64,000 nt of DNA from Methanococcoides burtonii DSM 6242 (GTDB lineage Archaea > Halobacteriota > Methanosarcinia > Methanosarcinales > Methanosarcinaceae). Below are positions 28,040 through 37,163 of the stretch, one piece after another. Position 1 is the first letter of the stretch. Every line of letters starts with the position of its first letter. The stretch covers positions 2,325,579-2,389,578 of the forward strand of contig NC_007955.1 in NCBI RefSeq assembly GCF_000013725.1. Reading direction: 5' to 3'. The notes under the pieces were generated by a model that did not search any database, was not told the origin of the DNA, and saw only the letters and a program-made list of their open reading frames with translations. The position numbers and the translations under genes were made by a program.

Positions 28040-28738
28040 TTGAAGGAAGATCAGCATCTAAAGTCACGAATTCATTTAGATATATATGCAGAACATTATT
28101 ATTTCAGGTACTTGTGGGAATCTGTAGTATATGGGGTGATCATTACGATCAAAGAAGATTATAATCTATTCCTTACGATCATCAAGAAAATAAATTCATT
28201 ATTCTATAGGCAAGTTCCTGAAATATCTCATGGGGATATAATTGAATGGGATGTATCTGCTATTCAATTAAAGCAAGGGGAGGAGCTAATGATCTCAGGT
28301 AAAACTAAACCTGATAAAAGTATAAAATTGGATGTTAATTTCGAGGTTTCAATTCCTGTTAAAGATAATAAGTATGAGCACAGGTTCGATGACGTAGCAA
28401 TAAATTCAATACCAAATGAATTCCATGTCGAGGCATATGAAGTCAAGAACATGACCTTCACGGTCCGAATGCTGATACCTTTCAAGCAGCGCAGAGAAGC
28501 TGAAAATGGACGGGCAGTATACATTGACAAAGATGTTCCTTCAGGAAACTATGATATAATCATAAATGGAGAAACTGAAAGTGCAGAAAATGTTCTATTG
28601 AAGATCAAAGCTTCACAAACAATCGTTTCAGACAGTGAAGGCAATTTTGCTTACGGATATCCAACAAAAGCATTCCCTGTTGGACCCATTAACTTATTCT
28701 TAGGAACGGAAGAAAAAGAAATAAAAATAATCCCCTGA
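28040..28738 (+). CDS. Hypothetical protein resembling a surface-protein beta-sandwich, likely 5'-truncated
   Basis: The product is 232 residues from a TTG. A stop lies two codons upstream and there is no ribosome-binding site, so the start is doubtful. From about residue 70 the text AIQLKQGEELMISGKTKPD, VTVR-like MTFTVRMLIPF, DKDVPSGNYDIIINGETES and DSEGNFAYGYPTKAFPVGPI matches the strand pattern of the Ig-like modules found in secreted Methanosarcinales surface proteins. Residues 1-65 (WESVVYGVIITIKEDYNLFL) look unrelated, and no signal peptide is seen. I infer a decayed or rearranged envelope-protein gene. Confidence 0.5.
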   Translation: MKEDQHLKSRIHLDIYAEHYYFRYLWESVVYGVIITIKEDYNLFLTIIKKINSLFYRQVPEISHGDIIEWDVSAIQLKQGEELMISGKTKPDKSIKLDVNFEVSIPVKDNKYEHRFDDVAINSIPNEFHVEAYEVKNMTFTVRMLIPFKQRREAENGRAVYIDKDVPSGNYDIIINGETESAENVLLKIKASQTIVSDSEGNFAYGYPTKAFPVGPINLFLGTEEKEIKIIP

Positions 28739-28750
28739 AAATAGGGGATT
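28729..28750. terminator. Bidirectional hairpin between convergent genes
   Basis: AATCCCCT and AGGGGATT form an 8-bp perfect stem with a six-base loop. It spans the stop codons of the plus-strand gene ending at 28738 and the minus-strand gene ending at 28750. Confidence 0.6.
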
Positions 28751-29016
28751 CAGTTCCTTTTGCTCATTAATGACATGAAATCGGTTGATCCCATTACAGG
28801 GACCGTTTCAATGTAGCACACATCTGACCATGGGAGGTTGAATGTTGCCAAAGCCTCTGCATCATCGCACTCATATAGGATAAAATATCTGCCTCCTGTA
28901 AGATCGACCCATTGGTTGTGGACCTTTATTCCTGCAGGCATTTTTATTTCTTTAAAGTGTTCAAGTATGAGATCGCGACTTTCTGGTTCCCAAGTACTGA
29001 TTTCCATATATAACAT
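28750..29016 (-). CDS. DUF3303-type small protein, copy 1
   Basis: The product is 88 residues. It has MLYMEISTWEPESRDLILEH, GIKVHNQWVDLTGGRYFILY, ECDDAEALATFNLPWSDVCY and IETVPVM. The metal/ligand role of this dimeric alpha-beta-barrel-like family is not established. The ATG is preceded by GTGGGGTAATTAAT, a usable ribosome-binding site. It is nearly identical to the copy 160 bp upstream at 29179-29445, so the pair arose by recent tandem duplication. A third, broken relative lies at 4398. Confidence 0.7.
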   Translation of the reverse strand: MLYMEISTWEPESRDLILEHFKEIKMPAGIKVHNQWVDLTGGRYFILYECDDAEALATFNLPWSDVCYIETVPVMGSTDFMSLMSKRN

Positions 29017-29178
29017 ATTAATTACCCCACTTTTAATTTAACAATTATACCATAAAAAATTAGATCCAAGGGGATCTCATGGTATCACTAGTGTTCTAAT
29101 GATGTTTCTTATCCATTACTGGTTTCAATATCTTCCTGGATCACATTTTGCATTATTTACTTTTGACCATCTCGGATC

Positions 29179-29445
29179 TCAGCTTTTTCTGCTCATTAGT
29201 GATATGAACTCGGTTGATTTCATTACAGGGACAGTTTCAATGTAGCACACATCCGACCATGGAAGGTTGAATGTTGCCATAGCCTCTGCATCATCGCACT
29301 CATATAGGATAAAATATCGAGATCCTGTGAGATCGATCCATTGATCGTGGACCTTTACTCCTGCAGGCATCTTCAGCTCTTTAAAGTGTTCAAGTATCAG
29401 ATCACGTTTCTCTGGTTCCCAAGTACTGATTTCCATGTATAACAT
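29179..29445 (-). CDS. DUF3303-type small protein, copy 2
   Basis: The product is 88 residues from the ATG at 29445, which matches the N-terminus of the paralogue (MLYMEISTWEPEKRD) and lies 8 bp after AGGGG. An ATG two codons earlier (29451) is too close to that site. Differences from copy 1 are few and conservative (GIKVHNQW versus GVKVHDQW, ALATFN versus AMATFN). It is probably transcribed with copy 1. Confidence 0.7.
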   Translation of the reverse strand: MLYMEISTWEPEKRDLILEHFKELKMPAGVKVHDQWIDLTGSRYFILYECDDAEAMATFNLPWSDVCYIETVPVMKSTEFISLMSRKS

Positions 29446-29747
29446 TTTCATTTCCCCTATTTGATTTATCGATTATTTACTTTTAAGCCATCTCTGGTAT
29501 CAAAAATAATTGATCTTCCATGGACAGTTTATACAGATCTCCTAATTACTAAAAGCACAGCTAATCGTCCTTTTAGCATTTTCATCTGTATCCCCCGACC
29601 ACCAAATAAATTATGCATGTTAAGTTCAATCTCTATCTCATATATAGCTTACTATCTATTCTAACAAAACTATATTTAGCTTTAAAATTCACTCAATAAG
29701 AAGCTTCTAATGTAGGGTCATGAGCTAATATGACCAAGACAATTCCT

Positions 29748-30785
29748 TTAGTTTAAATGTACTTTGGATCGCTCGGATGCAATCGGGAAATTAGCCCAGA
29801 AATCCCGATCCCTTTCAGTTTCTGATTCACTTCTCAATTCTTCCGGATATGGGAAGAACAATCTGGAATATTCTTTTTTCGAGTCACTAAAACGCATAAC
29901 ATAAAACTTAAGGATCTCAAGTAATGCATCGTATGTCAATCGATTATCAGTATATTTTTTTATGATCTGAGCCAGATATTTCTCTTCAACAATGTTCAAG
30001 GAAGAGACTATATTTAAGAATGTTTCATTTGCAACATCTATAAATTCATTTGACTTCGGTTCTCTGGAAAAAATATGTGGCATTATTCTTTCGTATTCTT
30101 TCAAGATCGCATCGAATTTTAAAGAATTCTTATTTTCAACCAGCTCATCCAATTTTAAAGAGATATCATGATTGTAGAGACGGAAAAGATAGTGATTATA
30201 CTGATGGAATTGTTCCAAATTTTCAATTGAACCTGATTCTTTTACTTTCCTAAGATCTGCAAAAGCAAAAAGTTTTGTAAGGAAATGGTGCCTTATAATA
30301 TTGTTCTTCAGCCGATCATCTTCTTCCATCGGGTAGTCAATGTAGTCACGAAGTATCTTCTCTGCAAAAAAACCATTACCACGATCGACCACTAATCCTT
30401 TCACTTTATCGGAGTAGATCTTGATATCCCGCATCCCAATGGTGGGGGATCCGGATTTAAATATGAAACCATCAACCGGGGGAAGTTCTTTTAGGAATGT
30501 GTTGGTGAAGTTATCCATCTTTTCTGTTAGGTCATTCTGTGTTATTGGTTGAATTAATCTTTTTTTCCCATCTACAAGTACTATCCTCATAGAATCACGT
30601 GGAACCCCAAGTCCAATTTCCACTTCTGGACACACTTTAATAAAATCTGCAAATTGCATCATATCACGAACTGTCTGGCAATGTATGACACTTCCATCAT
30701 AGCGCACATTTTCAAACTCCAGACATTTACTTACCACAATGCGAGGCTTTGTGTAAGGATACTCAGGAATCTCATAATCCACCAT
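29748..30785 (-). CDS. DUF523-DUF1722 fusion (YbbK/TudS plus YbgA-like), third cluster cysteine missing
   Basis: The product is about 345 residues from the ATG at 30785, which follows GGAGGGAG; a TTG four codons earlier is less likely. The N-terminal part matches DUF523, the thiouracil desulfurase (TudS) fold: RIVVSKCLEFENVRYDGSV and KVCPEVEIGLGVPRDSMRIV. The canonical third cysteine in SPSCG is absent: the segment reads KSGSPTIGMRDIKIY. The C-terminal DUF1722 region is helical (YPMEEDDRLKNNIIRHHFLT, EQFHQYNHYLFRLYNHD, LLEILKFYVMRF). The E. coli YbgA protein has the same two-domain order. The loss of one of three cluster ligands implies an altered or lost [4Fe-4S] role. Confidence 0.8.
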   Translation of the reverse strand: MVDYEIPEYPYTKPRIVVSKCLEFENVRYDGSVIHCQTVRDMMQFADFIKVCPEVEIGLGVPRDSMRIVLVDGKKRLIQPITQNDLTEKMDNFTNTFLKELPPVDGFIFKSGSPTIGMRDIKIYSDKVKGLVVDRGNGFFAEKILRDYIDYPMEEDDRLKNNIIRHHFLTKLFAFADLRKVKESGSIENLEQFHQYNHYLFRLYNHDISLKLDELVENKNSLKFDAILKEYERIMPHIFSREPKSNEFIDVANETFLNIVSSLNIVEEKYLAQIIKKYTDNRLTYDALLEILKFYVMRFSDSKKEYSRLFFPYPEELRSESETERDRDFWANFPIASERSKVHLN

Positions 30786-31204
30786 CTCTCCCTCCAATTA
30801 GCTTATAAATAAAATGAAAACACCAATTAATATTTGTAATACAAACATAAAAGGTAGTGGCTCGATAACTACGTGCTGTTCATTTCGAAATACGTCATAT
30901 GATCCACCGACATTATGACTGGAAAGTATTCCATTCTTGTAATTATGCTATGGACGAACATCAAAATTATAATTTACAGAAGTCTTTTTGCAATACATAA
31001 TATTTATAATTGGTGTAAAATACTAATTATATATTGCTTTTTTTATATTTTTAATTCGTTATTATATAAGGCACGTTATTAAATGACCTATCTGAGTAAA
31101 ATCCAATCTAAAAAGGACGAAATGAAAAGAAAAAGGCTAGAAATAGTTGACAAAAGGCTTTGTCAAATTTCTCACCCGACGATCTCATGATCCTGGCATA
31201 TCTT
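30786..31204. other. Spacer with a perfect hairpin
   Basis: No gene is supported, although a 35-codon plus-strand frame starts at 31083 behind a TATA-like run (TTATTATATAAGG). At 31147-31166 TTGACAAA-AGGC-TTTGTCAA is a perfect 8-bp hairpin. Read on the minus strand it follows the rfcL stop and precedes T-rich sequence, so it may terminate rfcL transcripts. Confidence 0.5.
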
Positions 31205-32698
31205 TCAGAAATCGAACAATGTCTTTTGCGGTTTAGCCTTTGATGCACTCTTTTTAACAGGAGGTACATTCTCGGTCTCTTTCTTTTCGACCTTGTCCTC
31301 TTGAGGTGTACTGTTAATTATCTGTGTCAGATCCATCTGTTTCTTGTCAGGGGTCTGTTTTTTAGGCTTCTTCTCAAAGAATGCCTTGCCTTCATCGCGT
31401 CCAAGGCTCCGTCGCTTTGCCTGTGCGAGGTCATGTATCCTCTGTATGTCCTTTGTGACCTTTTTTTTGCCCGTGAGATAGACCATCTCATCAATGCTCA
31501 GTTCAAGATCGAAAGTGACATCTGCTGCATATTCGTTTTCTTCCAGCATCCTGCCGTAAAGGTGTGCAAGGTCTGTGCGTGAATATCGCATGGATTTATT
31601 GGCATGGTCCGCGATCTTTGAAGCGATATTATCTCTCATGTCACGTTTTGCCCTTAGCTGTCCCATCTTTCGCCAGAACGATGGTGGCTGGTACTTTGTG
31701 AACCCGCGACCAACGTGGGTCTTTGAAACAACGGTTCCGCATGTCATAAGCGCACCTGCATATCTCCAGAGGCGGTAGCTCTGTCGTTTTCTTACGCGTC
31801 CGAGGTATCTGTCCGCTTTGGCCAGATATTCATACCCTGTGATGAGGTCTTCCTGTGTGCCTTCTTCAGTTCCATATTGTAAAGGCAGGTTCTCATCTAT
31901 CCAGTGGATAAGGTTCTCAGGGGTCTCATCAAGACCATAGGTAGCTTCCAGTGCTTTCTTTGGGTCTGTGCTCTTGAATATCTTTCCAAGTACTTTGAAG
32001 ATAGACTCTTTTGTATCCCTTTCGGAAGTAGCGATATCCTCTATATGTATCTCATCTCTTCCTGTTGCCACAGCCTGAAGGTCTTTAATGGCACTTCGCA
32101 GGTCCCCTCCGGCGCTCTCTGCCAGCTTTTCAAGAACTCCTACACCGCACATTATCTTCTCTTCGACACAGATCCTCTTCATTGCCGGTATCATGGAACG
32201 TCCCTGTACCGAATTGAACTTGAGCTCAATGCAGAGTGAACGCACGGAAGGTGTAAGTCCATATAGGTCGTTGGCAATAAGCACGATTGGTTGATCTGTA
32301 TTCTTTATGATACCACCGATGGCCCGGGCTCCTCCTCTGTCGGCATTCCCGTGTATATTGTCGGCTTCATCAAGTATAATAAGTCTCTTTGCAGTGGTTC
32401 CGGTAAGGGAGCTCATCTTTGATGCAGATCCAGCGACCCTTTCAATAACACCTGCTGTTCTCTGGTCACTTGCGTTAAGTTCAATGGTCTCCCAGTCGAG
32501 GTCCCTGGCAAGTGCGTGTGCTGCGGAGGTTTTTCCAACTCCTGCAGGACCATGCAGTATGATCGCTCTTTTTTCAGGCGTTCCTGATAGCCATGACTGT
32601 GCCCATTCACGCATATCCACAACAGACTTTTTGTTGCCTACAATGTCCGTAAGGGACTGTGGTCGGTATTTTTCAACCCATTCGATAGATTCTGCCAT
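31205..32698 (-). CDS. rfcL: Replication factor C large subunit
   Basis: The product is 497 residues, the archaeal clamp-loader large subunit that with RfcS loads PCNA onto primed DNA. Walker A is GPAGVGKT (50-57) and Walker B is [12 protein letters not shown] (about 106-117). The N-terminal [16 protein letters not shown] is the RFC box. The C-terminal part includes the collar domain and a charged Lys-rich tail that ends in a PCNA-interaction box (QKTLFDF). Length is normal. It diverges from mtxX with an 88-bp gap. Confidence 0.95.
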   Translation of the reverse strand: MAESIEWVEKYRPQSLTDIVGNKKSVVDMREWAQSWLSGTPEKRAIILHGPAGVGKTSAAHALARDLDWETIELNASDQRTAGVIERVAGSASKMSSLTGTTAKRLIILDEADNIHGNADRGGARAIGGIIKNTDQPIVLIANDLYGLTPSVRSLCIELKFNSVQGRSMIPAMKRICVEEKIMCGVGVLEKLAESAGGDLRSAIKDLQAVATGRDEIHIEDIATSERDTKESIFKVLGKIFKSTDPKKALEATYGLDETPENLIHWIDENLPLQYGTEEGTQEDLITGYEYLAKADRYLGRVRKRQSYRLWRYAGALMTCGTVVSKTHVGRGFTKYQPPSFWRKMGQLRAKRDMRDNIASKIADHANKSMRYSRTDLAHLYGRMLEENEYAADVTFDLELSIDEMVYLTGKKKVTKDIQRIHDLAQAKRRSLGRDEGKAFFEKKPKKQTPDKKQMDLTQIINSTPQEDKVEKKETENVPPVKKSASKAKPQKTLFDF

Positions 32699-32786
32699 CT
32701 GTGATCATACCTTAAATAAAAGGGAAAAGTAATTAATGTTTGCATTTCTTTGTTGATTCTACTTAATCATTTCCGGCAGGTGTATC

Positions 32787-33644
32787 GTGGCTCGGCAAAG
32801 CAGCACAGAAGGTCTTATGGATGTTGTCAGTAAAAGGGCTATTTTAAATATGGCAAAAGTTGCTATAGGTGTTAGGACCCCTTCTGCAAAGATGATATCT
32901 AGTATTGAGAATGCCCATAATTCTGGTTATGCTCATGTTATTCTCGTTGGGGACAAAAAAGAGATAGATTCTGTGGGAACTTCTCTTGAGATAATTAATA
33001 CCCATGAACCCGAGATGGTGCTTGGTGATCTACTTGCTTCCGGTTCTGTAGATGCTGTAGTTAGAGGTACTGCTAATGCTTCCGGTACTCTTTCTCATCT
33101 TAAGGATGTCCTCGGTATTGAAAAGTTGTATCGCATGGCCTTTCTGATAAGTGCGGATGGTGTCCCGTTCTTCCTTGCTCCTGTTGGTATAGATGAGGGA
33201 AATGATATTTCGGACAAGATAACTCTTGCAAAGCTTGGTGTTGAACATATACGCAGGTTCGGTATCGAACCGGTGGTGGGTGTACTTTCCGGTGGTAGGA
33301 TGGGGGACCTTGGCAGACACGAAAAGATCGATCGTACTCTTGCAGATGGGGATTTTCTTGCTTCCCGGCTCCGGGAAAATGGTATATGTGCAAAGCATTA
33401 TACAATACTTATTGAAGATGCTATCAAGGAAGCGAATTTTATCTTTGCTCCGGATGGTATAACCGGCAACCTGATCTTCAGGACACTTGTTTTCCTCGGA
33501 GGGGGGGACGGCATTGGTGCGCCGGTATTGATGGATGATCATGTATTCGTGGACACTTCACGAGTTGGTGGCCATTATACGAAAGCTATAATGCTTGCCA
33601 GTGCTCTTGTGGACATCAGAAACGAAAGGAATGGATCGAATTAA
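32787..33644 (+). CDS. mtxX: Methyltransferase-associated protein MtxX (methanogen marker 4)
   Basis: The product is 285 residues with a phosphotransacetylase-like fold: [79 protein letters not shown] and [16 protein letters not shown]. As I recall, mtxX was named with mtxA and mtxH in Methanosarcina barkeri and belongs to the conserved methanogen marker proteins. The role is unknown. The GTG start at 32787 lies behind GGCAGGTG. The MtrA-MtrH fusion gene starts at or just after its stop, matching the mtx order. Confidence 0.85.
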   Translation: MARQSSTEGLMDVVSKRAILNMAKVAIGVRTPSAKMISSIENAHNSGYAHVILVGDKKEIDSVGTSLEIINTHEPEMVLGDLLASGSVDAVVRGTANASGTLSHLKDVLGIEKLYRMAFLISADGVPFFLAPVGIDEGNDISDKITLAKLGVEHIRRFGIEPVVGVLSGGRMGDLGRHEKIDRTLADGDFLASRLRENGICAKHYTILIEDAIKEANFIFAPDGITGNLIFRTLVFLGGGDGIGAPVLMDDHVFVDTSRVGGHYTKAIMLASALVDIRNERNGSN

Positions 33645-33655
33645 GGGGTGTTTAT

Positions 33656-35113
33656 ATAGAAACTGTTGCCTGTGACTGGCCTGTTGTAAAAGGGGATTGT
33701 ATATCCGGTAAAGAGGATTCCTGTATTGCTGTTATCACGCTTGCGAGTTCATTGGAACCGTATGAGAAAGCTGCTATGTGGGGTAGTTGCAAGACCGAGA
33801 ACCTTGGTGCGGAAAAGATCATCATAAACACTATCTCAAATTCTAATATCAGGTATGTTCTGTTATGTGGTAATGAATCAAAAGGTCACCTTGCCGGACA
33901 AACGCTTATTGCACTTCATAAGAACGGCATTGATAATGATGGTCGCATAATTGGTTCGGATGGTGCTATTCCTTTTGTCGAGAACATCGGAAAGGATGCC
34001 ATCGAACGTTTCCAGAAACAGGTTACCATAATTGATCACATAGGTCTTACTGACCTTGACGAAATTTACAATATTGTGGATGAATACAGCTCAAAAGGCA
34101 GTCCATACTCGGAAGGTCCTTTTGTTGTGGAAGTTGTGACGAAGAGGAAAACAGTTCCAACGAATATGGTGGGTGGTAGCATGTTTTGTTTCCAGAAGGA
34201 ACAGAATGTCGTGAATATTGCCGGAGTGAAGATGGGCGGTCAACCCGGTGAGCTACCGACAGTCCTTGCAGGTACTATTTTCTACGAAGGGCATAAGATT
34301 GTAGAGGATGCGGATGTTGGGATATTTGACCGGTTCGCTGCTGAGGACCTTGTGAATGTGCAGGACCTGATATCGGATGAGACCGGTAATCCTTCGATAG
34401 TGCATATCTTTGCCAACACTGTCAAAAGTATGCAGGAATATATTGACTTTGTTTCATCTGTAACTGATTCTCCCTTCATAATAGATTCTCCGCAACCGGA
34501 GGTCAGAATGGCTTCTGCTGGGTATGTTACTGATATCGGTCTTGCTGACAAGACCATCTACAATTCCATCAATATGAGCATCACAGAAGCTGAATGCGAA
34601 GCCCTCCGACTTTCTGACATTGACAGTTCTATTGTTCTTGGTTTCAATGCAATGGATTCTTCCCTTGAGGGAAGGATGTCCCTTCTTGAGGATGGCGGCA
34701 AACTGCTTGACAAGGGATTGATCGAAGTGGCAGAAGACTGTGGTATCAGTAATATCCTTATTGATCCGAGCATTACTCCCATGGGCAATGGTGCAGGCAT
34801 TGCACTTCGTATGACTATGGCAGCTAAAGAAAAATGGGGATTCCCGGTAGGTTCAGGTATTCATAATGCTCCTTCTTCATGGAGATGGCTCAAGGAAAAG
34901 AAGAAGCTTGATCCTCTCGTATATCGTATGTGTGATGTCGGAACAGTAACGATGCAGCAATTGGTAGGTGGCGATTTTGTACTTTATGGTCCTATCGAGA
35001 ATGCCATGTACACTTTCCCAATGGCTGCAATGGCTGATATTATGATCGCGGAAGCTTCATCTGATATGGGGCGGTCGATAGCATCCAGTCATCCTCTTAA
35101 CAGGTTGGTCTGA
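33656..35113 (+). CDS. MtrA-MtrH-like corrinoid protein/methyltransferase fusion (mtxA-mtxH)
   Basis: The frame is open from about 33620 to 35113. Residues encoded from 33659 (ETVACDWPVVKGDCISGKED, SCIAVITLASSLEPYEKAAM) match MtrA of tetrahydromethanopterin S-methyltransferase. RYVLLCGNESKGHLAGQTL carries the candidate cobalt-ligand His. The later two-thirds (MFCFQKEQNVVNIAGVKMGG, PFIIDSPQPEVRMASAGYVT, NILIDPSITPMGNGAGIALR) match MtrH, which transfers methyl from methyl-tetrahydromethanopterin. So one chain carries both corrinoid and methyltransferase modules. No ATG, GTG or TTG begins the MtrA part. An ATA at 33656 lies after AAGGGGTG. Otherwise a frameshift near 33645-33658 separates it from an ATG at 33631. 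The TTG at 33752 would delete 32 conserved residues. Confidence 0.8.
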   Translation: METVACDWPVVKGDCISGKEDSCIAVITLASSLEPYEKAAMWGSCKTENLGAEKIIINTISNSNIRYVLLCGNESKGHLAGQTLIALHKNGIDNDGRIIGSDGAIPFVENIGKDAIERFQKQVTIIDHIGLTDLDEIYNIVDEYSSKGSPYSEGPFVVEVVTKRKTVPTNMVGGSMFCFQKEQNVVNIAGVKMGGQPGELPTVLAGTIFYEGHKIVEDADVGIFDRFAAEDLVNVQDLISDETGNPSIVHIFANTVKSMQEYIDFVSSVTDSPFIIDSPQPEVRMASAGYVTDIGLADKTIYNSINMSITEAECEALRLSDIDSSIVLGFNAMDSSLEGRMSLLEDGGKLLDKGLIEVAEDCGISNILIDPSITPMGNGAGIALRMTMAAKEKWGFPVGSGIHNAPSSWRWLKEKKKLDPLVYRMCDVGTVTMQQLVGGDFVLYGPIENAMYTFPMAAMADIMIAEASSDMGRSIASSHPLNRLV

Positions 35114-35184
35114 TATATTCGGTCTTGGAAATGTTTATGTATTACTTCCATGCATATTTCTTTTAACTTCCAGGTTGGTCAGGC

Positions 35185-37116
35185 ATGAAAGAACTTAAGA
35201 TTAGTATATCTGATGAGTTATATGAGGGATTGTCCGATGTTGAGGATATGGATTCCTTTATAGCGGCAGTTCTTGAGAAAGAGCTGAAAAGGGCAGGGTG
35301 CGAAGCTTCGGTGTCGAAGAACATCTCTAATTATGCAGGGCTTGAAGATATTTTGGGTATTATGCCGACCCAGAAAGATGTGTCTGGACAGGTTGCATTA
35401 TCTCCTGACGTTCTGAATGGATCAAGTGGCAATGGAATGTTTGTGTCCATTGAAAAAATAGTGTGTTTTCAGCTTTCGATCGCAGATCTGGTAAACCGCA
35501 TAGGCGAACTCGAAGACCTGGAAAATCGTATTGATGGACTCGAAAATAAGATCCGTGATATGAATCATCTCGTTTTATCCCGTAAGGGTATGTCGAGTAT
35601 CAATGAGTTAGGATCTGTTGAGGATTTGGACTGTATGAATTCTTTACCTGAACCCGCCGATTCTCCTTTAGTGTCTGATTCCGTCATTTCTCCTTCCTTA
35701 CCTGATCCATTCGATTCTCCTTTAGTGTCTGATCCTGTCATTTCTCCTTCCTTACCTGATCCATTCGATTCTCCTTTAGTGTCTGATTCTGTCATTTCTC
35801 CTTCCTTACCTGATCCATTGGATTCTCCTTTAATTTCTGATTCCGTCATTTCTCCTTCCTTACCTGATCCATTCGATTCTCCTTTAGTGTCTGATCCTGT
35901 CATTTCTCCTTCCTTACCTGATCCATTGGATTCTCCTTTAATTTCTGATTCCGTCATTTCTCCTTCCTTACCTGATCCATTGGATTCTCCTTTAATTTCT
36001 GATTCCGTCATTTCTCCTTCCTTACCTGATCCATTGGATTCTCCTTTCGTGTCTGATCCTGTCATTTCTCCTTCCTTACCTGATTCCACCGATTCTCCTT
36101 TCATGTCCGATTCTGTCACTTCCCCTTCCTTACCTGATCCCTTGGATTCTCCTTTCGTGTCTGATCCTGTCATTTCTCCTTCCTTACCTGATTCCACTGA
36201 TTCTCCTTTCATGTCTGATTCTGTCACTTCCCCTTCCTTACCTGATCCCTTGGATTCTCCTTTAATTTCTGATTCCGTCATTTCTCCTTCCTTACCTGAT
36301 CCCTTGGATTCTCCTTTAATTTCTGATTCCGTCATTTCCCCTTCCTTACCTGATCCATTGGATTCTCCTTTAATTTCTGATTCCGTCATTTCCCCTTCCT
36401 TACCTGATTCCACTGATTCTCCTTTCATGTCTGATTCTGTCACTTCCCCTTCCTTACCTGATTCATTGGATTCTCCTTTCGTGTCTGATCCTGTCATTTC
36501 TCCTTCCTCACCTGATTCCACTGATTCTGTCGTGTCACCTTCTGTACCCAATTCAACAGTTCCAAACAATTCTGAAAGAAAACTTCCTTATGAAACCTTA
36601 TCATTTCCTGAATTGAAAATACCGCCGGAATTACTACCTGATGAAGATGGCCTTTCTCTGAAAGAAAGGACGGCTGCACAGGATATTTCTTTCGACGCCT
36701 TCCTAAACAGATCTATACCATCTGCTTTTCCAGAGCCTACTTCCTTTGAGACTCTCGTTTCTCTCAGGCAGGACGTATTCAAGAATGATATGCGTGAAAT
36801 GGACAGTTCAGCGAATGATCTGGAGCCTCAATTGGAAAACTTGCTGAAAAAATCTATACCTTCAATGGATAATTTCACACCTGCTCCCAATGATGCGGTT
36901 CCCGGGATCGACAAGTTGGAGTGTTCTATTCTTGCATACTTGCCATTTGGTTATGAAGTAAAAAAGAACGTAATCAAGAACCTTCTTCCAAATACATATG
37001 CAGATGACGATCTTGAGACTAAGATAGGTCAGCTTCTGGCTTCAGGGGAGGTGTCCAGTATTGTGAAAGATGGAATCGTCTTCCTTACAAGAACATTTGA
37101 AAAAGAGACAAAATAA
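35185..37116 (+). CDS. Ribbon-helix-helix-like protein with 16 tandem 18-residue Pro/Ser/Asp repeats
   Basis: The product is 643 residues of unknown function. The N-terminus (MKELKISISDELYEGLSDVE, then IAAVLEKELKR) resembles a short ribbon-helix-helix region. Residues about 90-130 form a leucine-heptad coiled coil (IADLVNRIGELEDLENRIDG). Residues 159-446 are 16 copies of DSPLxSDxVISPSLPDPx followed by a decayed copy. The C-terminal domain (about 570-643: SILAYLPFGYEVKKNVIKNL, VFLTRTF) looks like a small winged helix. No signal peptide or membrane segment is seen, so the repeat is probably a cytoplasmic, disordered acidic spacer. The start ATG is preceded by CCAGGTTGGTCAGGC. Confidence 0.75.
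   Translation: MKELKISISDELYEGLSDVEDMDSFIAAVLEKELKRAGCEASVSKNISNYAGLEDILGIMPTQKDVSGQVALSPDVLNGSSGNGMFVSIEKIVCFQLSIADLVNRIGELEDLENRIDGLENKIRDMNHLVLSRKGMSSINELGSVEDLDCMNSLPEPADSPLVSDSVISPSLPDPFDSPLVSDPVISPSLPDPFDSPLVSDSVISPSLPDPLDSPLISDSVISPSLPDPFDSPLVSDPVISPSLPDPLDSPLISDSVISPSLPDPLDSPLISDSVISPSLPDPLDSPFVSDPVISPSLPDSTDSPFMSDSVTSPSLPDPLDSPFVSDPVISPSLPDSTDSPFMSDSVTSPSLPDPLDSPLISDSVISPSLPDPLDSPLISDSVISPSLPDPLDSPLISDSVISPSLPDSTDSPFMSDSVTSPSLPDSLDSPFVSDPVISPSSPDSTDSVVSPSVPNSTVPNNSERKLPYETLSFPELKIPPELLPDEDGLSLKERTAAQDISFDAFLNRSIPSAFPEPTSFETLVSLRQDVFKNDMREMDSSANDLEPQLENLLKKSIPSMDNFTPAPNDAVPGIDKLECSILAYLPFGYEVKKNVIKNLLPNTYADDDLETKIGQLLASGEVSSIVKDGIVFLTRTFEKETK
35659..36522 (+). repeat. 54-bp minisatellite, 16 units, in frame
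   Basis: Unit pattern GATTCTCCTTTAxTTTCTGA and onward repeats every 54 bp with in-frame variants. Three unit classes alternate (PLVS/PLIS, PFVS-DPVI, PFMS-DSVT). Units 8-9 and 10-11 form a duplicated 108-bp pair, which shows successive expansion events. A degenerate 17th unit follows. Confidence 0.9.
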
Positions 37117-37163
37117 TAACATTGATCTTAATAAAATGGAAAGGTCAGCTGCATGGTGCAGCT

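Noticed and set aside
35659-36522. Regular 54-bp repeats as a possible CRISPR array
   Set aside because: There are no unique spacers: units are contiguous, in frame, and encode a repeat protein.
35565-36569. 334-codon open frame on the minus strand through the minisatellite
   Set aside because: It is the antisense of the 54-bp repeat, with no ribosome-binding site. Its Gly/Ser/Lys/Glu composition mirrors the real gene.
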